NCBI RefSeq assembly: GCF_900182915.1
Contig: NZ_FXUG01000017.1
Coordinates: forward strand, 62,001-126,000
DNA length: 64,000 nucleotides
Source: Neorhodopirellula lusitana
Lineage (GTDB): Bacteria; Planctomycetota; Planctomycetia; Pirellulales; Pirellulaceae
Direction: 5' to 3'
Shown here: positions 19,619 to 27,243 of the stretch, piece by piece
How the letters are laid out: each line of letters starts with the position of its first letter
Numbering within the stretch: position 1 is the first letter of the stretch
The notes under the pieces: generated by a model
What the model saw: only the letters and a program-made list of their open reading frames with translations
Database searches by the model: none
What the model was told of the DNA's origin: nothing
Program-made: the position numbers and the translations under genes

Positions 19619-20185
19619 TCTCGTCCCCTGGCCGCATGGTTTAGATCATCGTGGGTGCCCTTCTTCAATCGCTCGGCTAGCTATCAACAGGATCCCTGTG
19701 AGTTACAGCTATCGGAACACCGTCGTCGGCAGATCAATCGCGGCATCAATGATGCGACCAACCCTGTTGTGCGACCTGTCAGGGTCCTGACGAAAAATTG
19801 AAACCCCATGAATATGCAGGCCCCACCATTGATCCCTCTTAGAATTGGTCCCTCATTGACTTGGTCCCGATTCCCCAATTCATCTTCATTCGCCCATCTT
19901 CCAACGGCTGGCAATCCAACGCCCAACAATCCTGAATCCATCGCTTCCCTGGCAGAAAGAGATGGCAAAACCGCCCGCTCCCAACACCCCCATGGCCCCT
20001 CGACCGCCCGGGCCTACTGGCCCCCCCTGCCCCTCCCAAGACTCGAAGACTTCCACAATCGGCAGCTGATGTTGCCTTGCCAGCTCGAAACCTGCTAAAC
20101 GACAGAGGTCGGACCGTGATCCAAATGCGGAATCGATCCCCGCCAACTTTGTCCCACCTCGTTTTCTCACTCCAGCCCCTGCACC
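19619..20185. other. divergent intergenic region
   Basis: This 567-base gap separates the receptor operon (minus) from the lipoprotein gene (plus), so it should contain both promoters. A short palindrome, GCATCAATGATGC, lies near 19745. A cytosine-rich stretch near 19980-20040 has no convincing reading frame. No cobalamin riboswitch box was recognised. Confidence 0.5.
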
Positions 20186-21076
20186 GTGAAACGCACACGT
20201 TGTTTGCTACCGTTCTGCCTGATTGGGATCAGCGTGTTGACGCTGTGCCAGGTTGGATGCGGCACAACCCGAGAATATCAGGCTACTGAGCAATTGCTGC
20301 TATCGGACGCTGTCGATCGCAGTGTTTCCACGATTGACTTCCGGCCCCTCAGCGGTGAAAAGGTCTACTTGGACACCGCCTATTTGCGATCGGTTAAAAG
20401 TGATAGTTTTGTCAACGCGGACTACGTGACCAGCGCCCTACGCCAACAGATCATGGCCGCCGGCTGCCTAATGCAAGAACTCAGCAAAGACGCTGATATC
20501 ATTATCGAGCCACGCATCGGCACCTTGGGTGCAGATGACCATCGCGTTACCTTTGGCGTTCCGGAAAACAACGCGATCGGATCAGCTGCGACGCTTTTGT
20601 CGAGTGCTCCCGCGATTCCGAATGTGCCCGAAATTGCATTCGCCCGACGTGACGCGAGGGAAGGCGCCGCCAAGATTGCCGCATTCGCTTACGACCGAGA
20701 AACCCGCCTGGCGGTTTGGCAATCCGGTGTCAGTCAATCTCGGTCCACCGCCCGAGATACCTGGGTGATGGGAGTCGGGCCTTTTCAAGCAGGCTCGATT
20801 CGTGACGCAACGCGTCTCGCTGGAACCAAGTACCTGAAATTTGGTCAGCACCACACGGGATCACCACCAAAGACTTTTGACCGCCCACAAGTCGACTACA
20901 CCGCCGAAACACGCTTCGATTCTGGCTGGCCAATCCTGAACCCGAACGAGCCGTCGATTAACGACAGCCTCTTGCCGGAATCCGGCTTATTGCCAGGCGA
21001 TCGAGTCCCGACCATGATCGCGACTCAACCCGAAGCGACCGCTGGCAAGGAAGAATCCGGCACGATCGTTCGGTAA
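20186..21076 (+). CDS. planctomycete lipoprotein, DUF6655-like
   Basis: The 296-residue protein has a lipoprotein signal ending in CQVGCG, with Cys25 as the likely lipidated residue. The mature part begins TTREYQATEQLLLSDAVDRS, which I associate with a planctomycete family of unknown function (DUF6655). Recurring family-like elements are IDFRPLSGEKVYLDTAYL and a later ADIIIEPRIGTLG. The C-terminal 60 residues are Pro/Ser-rich and probably disordered. It stands alone. No enzymatic motif is visible, and an envelope role is all that can be inferred. Confidence 0.7.
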   Translation: MKRTRCLLPFCLIGISVLTLCQVGCGTTREYQATEQLLLSDAVDRSVSTIDFRPLSGEKVYLDTAYLRSVKSDSFVNADYVTSALRQQIMAAGCLMQELSKDADIIIEPRIGTLGADDHRVTFGVPENNAIGSAATLLSSAPAIPNVPEIAFARRDAREGAAKIAAFAYDRETRLAVWQSGVSQSRSTARDTWVMGVGPFQAGSIRDATRLAGTKYLKFGQHHTGSPPKTFDRPQVDYTAETRFDSGWPILNPNEPSINDSLLPESGLLPGDRVPTMIATQPEATAGKEESGTIVR

Positions 21077-21136
21077 ATCAAAACACACCCTTCCAGCAAT
21101 CACCGGCACGACGGCCAGTCGCCAACCAGTTGATCG

Positions 21137-21574
21137 TTACTGCGAAAGATCCAGCCCGCCGCCTCGCGGTCGTGACTGCGAACCCATTTGACCGTAACCT
21201 GCCGCCGCTCGTTTCGCCCCTTCGCCGCGAACCAAGTCCGACGCGATTTCGTCTCGCGAGGATTCCAACTTCGACTGACACGCCGCTTCCCGCTGCATCA
21301 GCTCAGCGTGCAACGTGTTGCAATGTTCATTCTTTTGTCGGTGCACTGCCGAGACACTCGGACGCTCAGCAAACGTTTCGAAATCAGCCTTGAACTGATT
21401 CGATGCCTGCACAAACGCCTCGATCAATCGCTGCTTGACACTGAGTAATCGCATCAGCTCGTTCATGTGACCGCCTTCGATCGCCGCTTCCTGTTGTCCG
21501 GTCAGCTCCAACAGTTGCGTCACTTGTTGATGACGCAAGTCAATGTTGGCTTCGAGGTCTTCAATCGTCGGCAT
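21137..21574 (-). CDS. small helical protein, possibly FlgN/FliT-like
   Basis: The 145-residue protein begins MPTIEDLEANIDLRHQQV and is almost wholly helical and polar, with a disordered Gly/Arg-rich tail. The segment LLELTGQQEAAIEGGHMNELMRLLSVKQRLIEAF has the spacing of FlgN/FliT-type flagellar export chaperones, which pair a short first helix with a second helix ending in a K/RQ...LI motif. No flagellar gene is nearby, so the resemblance may be only coiled-coil character. ATG 21574 is preferred over a start at 21661, which adds an unlikely N-terminus. Confidence 0.5.
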   Translation of the reverse strand: MPTIEDLEANIDLRHQQVTQLLELTGQQEAAIEGGHMNELMRLLSVKQRLIEAFVQASNQFKADFETFAERPSVSAVHRQKNEHCNTLHAELMQREAACQSKLESSRDEIASDLVRGEGAKRAAAGYGQMGSQSRPRGGGLDLSQ

Positions 21575-21728
21575 CGGTCCACTCCGGTGTAACGAGTCAG
21601 TGCTTCTATTCCCTACCAAGCATTCACCCGTCAGTTCAGACTTGGTGAATGCAGTTGTCAATCAACTTGAGTCGAGTGCAATGCCCAGTAGCCGATGCCA
21701 CCAAACTTCGGGATTCGATCACTCAAAA

Positions 21729-21755
21729 GCCTGAACTCTGGCGAGTCCAGCTACG
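21729..21755 (-). repeat. 27-bp dispersed hairpin repeat, copy 2 (inverted)
   Basis: This is identical to copy 1 but lies on the minus strand, in the gap between the aldo/keto reductase and the small helical protein. The stem is CTGGACT with AGTTCAG around CGCCAG. Confidence 0.85.
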
Positions 21756-21817
21756 TGATGACTTCAACGTTGCGAATGCGTCCTACCTACAGCGTAACAA
21801 CTTCCCGACCCACACGA

Positions 21818-22855
21818 CTACAAACGACGCAAGCCGTCCTCGGTCATTGGCGTGGGAATCTCAACATCAACCTGATCGATCCGGGCCAGCGTTTCGCTAT
21901 CCAGGATCAACTCATCCGCTGCCAGCGATTCCTGTAGTTGTTCGACCGATGTCGCTCCGATGATCGTCGACGCCACGAAGTCATGCTGCTTGCTCCACGC
22001 CACCGACATCGCCGTCACACTGACTCCGATTGATTCAGCGATCTCGACCATCCGCCTCGTCGTCTCCAGCGTGCGCTCGTTTACAAAGCGTTTCGCCATC
22101 TTCTTTTGTCGTTCGGCGTCGCCCGTTAAGTAGTCCGTGAAGCGAGCCCCTGGTGGCAGGCTATCGTTGTACTTGCCGGTTAACACACCACCACCGAGCG
22201 GTGAATACGGCAACAAACTCACGTTCTCTCGCCGGCAAACCTGCGCTAGTTCGCTTTCGCATCGACGATTAATCAGGCTGAAGTTGTTCTGAACCGTTTG
22301 GTATCGCTCGACGTCGTGCAAATCAGCCGCCCACAAGCTCTTCATCAAACCCCACGAAGTTTCATTGCTGCAGCCAAACGCCCGGATCTTTCCAGACCGT
22401 TTCAGGTGCGTGAGTGCTTCGAGCACTTCTTCGTAAGGCATCCCGTGATCAGGCCAATGGGTTTGGTACAGATCGATGTAGTCGGTCTTTAATCGTCGCA
22501 GTGAATCTTCACAGGCGCGAACGATTGTGTGCCGATCCAGCGACGTGCGACCGTAGCGAACTGGGGGAGTGAACCATCCCAGTTCGGGGCCGGTCACTTT
22601 GGTCGCCACGGTAATCCGTTCGCGAGGTTGTCCGGCTAGCCAACTGCCAAAAATTTCTTCCGTTTTACCAAACGTCTCCGCACTGGGAGGGACCGGATAC
22701 ATTTCGGCCGCGTCGAAAAAGTCGATTCCCGCGTCCAGGGCGGTATCGCAAATTTGATGACTGAGTGTCTGGTCGCATACCGACCCGAACGTCATCGTGC
22801 CCATACAGATGTCCGAAACCGCAATACCGCTGGCACCTAAACGTCGTCGTTGCAT
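21818..22855 (-). CDS. aldo/keto reductase (Tas-like)
   Basis: This NADPH-dependent reductase has 345 residues, a length typical of the Tas/YajO group. It begins MQRRRLGASGIAVSDICMGT. The catalytic Tyr lies in FDAAEMYP, the Lys in TVATKVTG and the active-site His in LYQTHWPD. The cofactor region includes LLPYSPLGGGVLTGKY and IIGATSVEQL. An extended loop, PVPPSAETFGKTEE, matches the Tas type. The physiological substrate cannot be inferred. No operon partner is present. Confidence 0.93.
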   Translation of the reverse strand: MQRRRLGASGIAVSDICMGTMTFGSVCDQTLSHQICDTALDAGIDFFDAAEMYPVPPSAETFGKTEEIFGSWLAGQPRERITVATKVTGPELGWFTPPVRYGRTSLDRHTIVRACEDSLRRLKTDYIDLYQTHWPDHGMPYEEVLEALTHLKRSGKIRAFGCSNETSWGLMKSLWAADLHDVERYQTVQNNFSLINRRCESELAQVCRRENVSLLPYSPLGGGVLTGKYNDSLPPGARFTDYLTGDAERQKKMAKRFVNERTLETTRRMVEIAESIGVSVTAMSVAWSKQHDFVASTIIGATSVEQLQESLAADELILDSETLARIDQVDVEIPTPMTEDGLRRL

Positions 22856-22967
22856 GAATATCGGTTCTTAGAGTTCAGTTGGCCCGCTACCGGGAGGCCA
22901 AAAATCATTTTTTGGCTACAATGTGAGCCCGCGTTGTACCCACCTCCCGCCTCAGATCAAGCCGTCC

Positions 22968-23978
22968 ATGCATTTCCCGCCGCTTTCGCCGCACCTGGGT
23001 TCTTCGACAAGAACCATTCCCTCGACACGATCTCCCCTTTCGATACAAACATTGGTGCTCGCGACGGCATTCCTTGCCGCGATAGCTTGGCTAGTCCCCC
23101 CCAGCCTAATCCGTCCCAACACCGTGCACGCCGAGACGGACTACCCGCTCGGACCGGATTCCAAAGAACACGACGGGATTCCTAAAGGCACACTGACCCA
23201 CCACACGTGGACGGACAGCAAAGTCTTCCCGGGAACGTCGCGGCACTACAGTGTCTATGTGCCGGCACAAACTGAAAACGCCGATACCAAATCCGAAGCT
23301 GCCCCATACGCGCTGATGGTCTTCCAAGACGGCCACTCTTACCTAGCTGAAAAGGGTGACTTCCGCGTTCCAACCGTGTTCGACAATCTGATCGCGGCGG
23401 GCGAGATGCCACCGACAATTGCGGTCCTGATTGACCCGGGCTTCACAAGTGAGTTGCCGGAAAAGCGAGGCTGGAAACCGCGGCCTGAAAACCGCGCCGT
23501 GGAGTACGACACCGTCAGCGGTGACTACGCGGAGTTCCTGATCAACGAGATCTTGCCTTCGATTGAAAACCAATACAGCATCACGCAGAACCCTGAATTG
23601 CGTGCGATCGGCGGCAGCAGTTCTGGCGGCATCTGCGCGTTTTCGGTTGCCTGGTTCCGTCCCGACTCGTTTCGCAAGGTGCTATCGAACATCGGCAGCT
23701 TCACTGACATCCGCGGTGGCCACAACTATCCGCCCATGATTCGCAAGGCGGACCCCAAGCCGATTCGTGTATTCCTGCAAGATGGCAGCGGTGATCTAGA
23801 CAACCGCTATGGGAACTGGCCGCTGGCAAATCAACAAATGGCCAAGGCACTCGCGTTCCAAGACTACGACTACAAGTTTGTTTACGGTGACGGAGGCCAC
23901 AACGGGAAGCACGGCGGCAGCGTGTTCCCGGATGCCTTGCGATGGCTATGGCGTGATTGGAAGCAGGAACAACGGTGA
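22968..23978 (+). CDS. secreted esterase of the alpha/beta-hydrolase fold (esterase D-like)
   Basis: The protein has an N-terminal export signal with a hydrophobic core near LVLATAFLAAIAWLVP. The catalytic domain is of the putative-esterase (antigen 85/enterochelin esterase) type: YALMVFQDG, the oxyanion area IAVLIDPG, a nucleophile elbow AIGGSSSGG, and the closing His in GDGGHNGKHGG. Carbohydrate esterases of this type remove acyl groups from polysaccharides. ATG 22968 is preferred to the GTG at 22923, which puts more residues before the signal. The stop codon overlaps the GTG start of the next gene, so the two should be translated together. Confidence 0.82.
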   Translation: MHFPPLSPHLGSSTRTIPSTRSPLSIQTLVLATAFLAAIAWLVPPSLIRPNTVHAETDYPLGPDSKEHDGIPKGTLTHHTWTDSKVFPGTSRHYSVYVPAQTENADTKSEAAPYALMVFQDGHSYLAEKGDFRVPTVFDNLIAAGEMPPTIAVLIDPGFTSELPEKRGWKPRPENRAVEYDTVSGDYAEFLINEILPSIENQYSITQNPELRAIGGSSSGGICAFSVAWFRPDSFRKVLSNIGSFTDIRGGHNYPPMIRKADPKPIRVFLQDGSGDLDNRYGNWPLANQQMAKALAFQDYDYKFVYGDGGHNGKHGGSVFPDALRWLWRDWKQEQR

Positions 23979-25192
23979 GCGATATCGACATCCCCTTCAC
24001 CGTCTCGTTCACGCATCGCCTTCGGACGACAGCGGACGTGGCCGGCAACGACTTCGCCGCGTTGACGTCAGTCCTCGATGCCGACGAGGGCCAGCCCGCC
24101 AAGGTTCAACTGTGGGTTGACTCCAATCTGCACGACGTGCCCGCATGCAACGAAACCGCATCCAGCGACTCCGCGGCAAGCGATGCGTCTTCCCCCGGGG
24201 CTTTTGCCAATCGGTTAACGGCCCAACTGGCGAAGTCCGATCTGGTTGAGCTTGCCGGACCAATGCACGTCATCCCGGGCGGCGAGGTTTGTAAGAATTC
24301 GCCGGACGTTTTGGAAACGTTGCTGGGACTGATCAACGAACACAACATGGACCGACGCAGCTACGTGATTGTGGCGGGCGGCGGAGCGGTGTTGGATGTG
24401 GCGGGCTACGCCGCCGCGATCGCGCACCGAGGCATTCGTTTGATTCGTCTGCCATCGACCACGCTGGCCCAAGCCGACTCCGGTGTCGGCGTGAAGAACG
24501 CGATCAACTACTTCGGCAAGAAGAACTGGGTTGGCACATTCGCAGTTCCCTGGGCCGTTATCAACGACACCGAAATCCTGCAGACGCTACCGGACCGCGA
24601 CTTTCGTTCGGGGCTGACCGAAGCCGTGAAGGTGGCGTTGTTGAAGGATCCAAAGTTCTTTGCGTACCTGCAAGAACATGCCGACTCGCTGCGTCAACGC
24701 GAACCCGCGGTAAGCAGTGAAGCGATTAAGCGTTCGTGCCGCTTGCACATCGACCACATCACGCGCGGTGGAGACCCGTTCGAAGGGCTGGAGGCTCGGC
24801 CACTGGACTTCGGTCACTGGTCCGCTCACCGGCTGGAGCCGATGACCCAATACGCTCTGCGTCATGGCGAAGCGGTCGGCATCGGAGTCGCACTGGACTC
24901 GCTCTATTCATCGCGGCAGTTCGGCTTCCCTGAATCCGATGCAATGCGTGTCATCGAAACCCTCGCGATGATTGGCACCCCACTGTGGTGCGACGCGATT
25001 CGTGATACGGACGCCGTCCTGCAAGGCCTGGAAGAATTTCGCCAGCATCTGGGCGGCCGCCTGACCGTGACGATGTTGAAACGAATTGGCGAGAGTGTGA
25101 ATGTCCACGAAATTGACCGCACCGTGATGCGAAAGTGCATCGAGGACTTGCAAACGATCGCGGCCCAGCACGAATCAGTCGCCACGAACTGA
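23975..25192 (+). CDS. 3-dehydroquinate synthase-like sugar-phosphate cyclase, EboD type
   Basis: The fold is that of 3-dehydroquinate synthase: NAD-binding YVIVAGGGAVLDVAGYAAA, RLPSTTLAQADSGVGVKNAIN, and metal ligands in the SGLTEAVK, DFGHWSAHRLE and RHGEAVGIG motifs. The stretches FGKKNWVGTFAVP and DFGHWSAH are what I recall for EboD, a member of the EBO cluster, rather than for AroB. No other ebo gene is in the window, so an ordinary metabolic role in shikimate synthesis cannot be excluded. Start GTG 23975 overlaps the upstream stop (GTGA). A variable insert lies near residues 45-80. Confidence 0.78.
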   Translation: MSDIDIPFTVSFTHRLRTTADVAGNDFAALTSVLDADEGQPAKVQLWVDSNLHDVPACNETASSDSAASDASSPGAFANRLTAQLAKSDLVELAGPMHVIPGGEVCKNSPDVLETLLGLINEHNMDRRSYVIVAGGGAVLDVAGYAAAIAHRGIRLIRLPSTTLAQADSGVGVKNAINYFGKKNWVGTFAVPWAVINDTEILQTLPDRDFRSGLTEAVKVALLKDPKFFAYLQEHADSLRQREPAVSSEAIKRSCRLHIDHITRGGDPFEGLEARPLDFGHWSAHRLEPMTQYALRHGEAVGIGVALDSLYSSRQFGFPESDAMRVIETLAMIGTPLWCDAIRDTDAVLQGLEEFRQHLGGRLTVTMLKRIGESVNVHEIDRTVMRKCIEDLQTIAAQHESVATN

Positions 25193-25332
25193 TGCCACCT
25201 TCCTGGGGTGGCGGCTTTGCATCGCTTCGCTCGCAAAACCTTGCCCCAGGCTATGTTGTTTAACGCCGTTGGCGTACTCGGCATGCCTCGCGTAAACGGT
25301 GCCCCAGGCAACTACCGTCCCAGACTAGATTT

Positions 25333-25359
25333 CGTAGCTGGGCTCGCCAGAGTTCAGGC
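25333..25359 (+). repeat. 27-bp dispersed hairpin repeat, copy 3
   Basis: Left arm CTGGGCT and right arm AGTTCAG still pair as RNA with two G-U pairs. It lies upstream of the lipoprotein esterase gene, which is one reason to place that gene's start after it. Confidence 0.85.
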
Positions 25360-25420
25360 AGACCACAGAATCGGGATTCCCATCCGGCTCGCTTCACTGA
25401 CTCCCCCTGAAAGAAATCGA

Positions 25421-26146
25421 TTGCGATACCTCACTGTATTTCTTCTGTTGTCGACCATCGGCTGCTCCCAGTCGCCCGACAGTTCGACCGACAATTCAAC
25501 CAACCAAGCGACCAGCCGGGCGGATAACGCGAAACAGATTGATCCGGCGATTCCTTGGGGTGGTCTGAACATGCAAACCTCGGGAACGCCGTTGGACGAC
25601 GCTGAGCAAATCGTGGTGCTGTTGCACGGCTACGGTTCCTCCGGATCCGACCTGGTCCCGCTCTCGGATTTCATCGTGGGCGATTCGCGAGCGTTTGTGT
25701 TCCCGGCTGGGCCTGTACCGTTGGGAGATCAGCGTTTGGCATGGGGAACCAACCAAGCGGAACTCGACGACGCGTTCAATCGGCTCGTCGCGTTGGTTCG
25801 ATACACATCGAAGACCTACCCTAACGCGGAGATCACCGTGGGCGGTTTTTCTCAAGGAGCAACGCTTTCCAGTTTGTTGCTGACCGAAGCGAGTTTGCCG
25901 ATCCGAAATCTACTCCTCTATTCGCCAGCCAATGTGCTTGAACCCGAAACGATCCAGTCCAACGCCAATGTCGAGGTCTTGATTGCTCACGGTCGGCAAG
26001 ACGAAGTGCTTTCGTTCCAAGATTCAGCCGACATGAATTCGATGCTCAAGCAACAAGGGATCGCGACGAACTGGCAGCCTTTCGACGGTCCCCACACGAT
26101 CACCGAAGAGGTCCTCGACGCGACCCAAAGGCAACTATCACCGTAG
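25421..26146 (+). CDS. lipoprotein carboxylesterase / phospholipase-type alpha/beta hydrolase
   Basis: The protein is of the phospholipase/carboxylesterase group: VVLLHGYGSSGSDLVPL, FVFPAGP, the nucleophile elbow TVGGFSQGATLS, an Asp in LIAHGRQDEV and a His in DGPHTI. Start TTG 25421 is chosen because it gives a clean lipoprotein signal (RYLTVFLLLSTIGC). Earlier starts would run through the hairpin repeat at 25333. The stop codon TAG at 26144 lies inside another copy of that repeat, so the C-terminus may have been reset by the repeat. The protein is about 241 residues. Confidence 0.75.
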   Translation: MRYLTVFLLLSTIGCSQSPDSSTDNSTNQATSRADNAKQIDPAIPWGGLNMQTSGTPLDDAEQIVVLLHGYGSSGSDLVPLSDFIVGDSRAFVFPAGPVPLGDQRLAWGTNQAELDDAFNRLVALVRYTSKTYPNAEITVGGFSQGATLSSLLLTEASLPIRNLLLYSPANVLEPETIQSNANVEVLIAHGRQDEVLSFQDSADMNSMLKQQGIATNWQPFDGPHTITEEVLDATQRQLSP

Positions 26147-26168
26147 CTGGGCTCGCCAGAGTTCAGGC
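26142..26168 (+). repeat. 27-bp dispersed hairpin repeat, copy 4, overlapping a stop codon
   Basis: It has the same arm variant as copy 3 (CTGGGCT). Its third to fifth bases, TAG, are the stop codon of the lipoprotein esterase gene. Confidence 0.85.
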
Positions 26169-26284
26169 TTTTGCACGCTGGGAACCCTAAGTCCAGCGAC
26201 GCCGGTGACGAATTCTCCGGCACGCCCGGCGAAGATCCGCCTCCCCGATGGGAAGAAGCCCGGCGATCCGATATCTTGTCGTTC

Positions 26285-27220
26285 GTGAGCACGTCCCCCC
26301 AAGAACCGCTTTCCCGCACGCCTACTTCGCCTCCGTCCGTGGCGATCGTCGGCCTCGGGCTGCTTGGTGGCAGCGTGGCCCTCGCATTGCGGCAAACGCA
26401 CCCCGACATTCGCATCGTGGGCTGTGCCCGGCGAGAAGAAACCCGCCAATTCGCGATCGAAAACGGCGTTGTCGATTCCGCGACCGACGACCTGATCGCG
26501 GCCTGTTCGGATGTCGACATCGTGGTCATTGCCACGCCGGTGGACCAGATTGCCGATACCGCCGTTACGATCGGGCGAGCTTGTCCACGTGTGGTGATGA
26601 CGGACGTGGGCAGCACGAAACTGGGAATCACCCAAGCGGTCGCGGAACACCCCGAGATCGCGGCTCGGTTCGTGGCCGCACACCCGATCGCCGGCAGCGA
26701 GAAAACGGGCATCCAGAATTCCCGAGCCGACCTGTTCCAGGGACGCCCGATCGTCATCACACCGCTAGAAATCGCCGCCCCGAGCGACTCGCCAGCCACG
26801 GATTCCGGCGTCATCCACACAATCGAAGAATTCTGGCGGGCGACCGGCGGACACGTCACCCGCATGACGCCGCAACGGCACGACGAACTGCTTGCCATTT
26901 CTTCGCACATGCCGCACTTGATGGCATCGCTGATCGCCGGACAATTACCCGAGGAAGCCCGCCCGCTGGCCGGCACCGGCTGGCTGAGCACGACCCGGAT
27001 CGCGGCCGGTGCCCCTGGGCTTTGGACAGCGATTGTGGCCGAGAACCGGTCCGCGATTGTCGCCGCCCTGAAATCCACACAAGCAGAGCTGGACGTCCTG
27101 ATCCAGCGCATCGAGAATCACGAAGACGAAGCAGTTCGCGACTGGCTTACCGTCGCACAAACGACACGACAGAACACTCCCTCATCGCAATCGACCGCTT
27201 CCAGCTCGGCTGGCGGCTAA
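26285..27220 (+). CDS. tyrA: prephenate dehydrogenase
   Basis: This enzyme converts prephenate to 4-hydroxyphenylpyruvate with NAD+, on the way to tyrosine. The 311-residue protein starts with a short Ser/Thr/Pro tail and the Rossmann motif VAIVGLGLLGGSVAL. Further motifs are IVVIATPVD, VVMTDVGSTK, the AAHPIAGSEKTG site and ISSHMPHLMAS. No chorismate mutase or ACT domain is fused. GTG 26285 is chosen since the fold begins soon after; a TTG at 26171 is less likely because it adds 38 poorly conserved residues. purL follows 23 bases later, so the two probably share a transcript. Confidence 0.93.
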   Translation: MSTSPQEPLSRTPTSPPSVAIVGLGLLGGSVALALRQTHPDIRIVGCARREETRQFAIENGVVDSATDDLIAACSDVDIVVIATPVDQIADTAVTIGRACPRVVMTDVGSTKLGITQAVAEHPEIAARFVAAHPIAGSEKTGIQNSRADLFQGRPIVITPLEIAAPSDSPATDSGVIHTIEEFWRATGGHVTRMTPQRHDELLAISSHMPHLMASLIAGQLPEEARPLAGTGWLSTTRIAAGAPGLWTAIVAENRSAIVAALKSTQAELDVLIQRIENHEDEAVRDWLTVAQTTRQNTPSSQSTASSSAGG

Positions 27221-27243
27221 CAGCTTTTTCAAAGAGACATCCC

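Noticed and set aside
19350-19790. 146-residue plus-strand frame with Ser-Ala repeats
   Set aside because: It is the reverse reading of the Asp-Ala microsatellite in the TonB receptor gene.
19886-20170. Minus-strand Gly-rich frame in the divergent gap
   Set aside because: It arises from a C-rich stretch, has no start context and no family resemblance.
25987-27111. 374-residue minus-strand frame opposite tyrA
   Set aside because: It is a shadow of tyrA with Ser/Ala/Arg-rich composition and no family pattern.
26248-27243. Long upstream extension of the purL frame giving a 1334-residue protein
   Set aside because: It runs through tyrA in another frame and its residues are Arg/His/Pro-rich shadow sequence; purL starts at ATG 27244 with the PurS-like fold.
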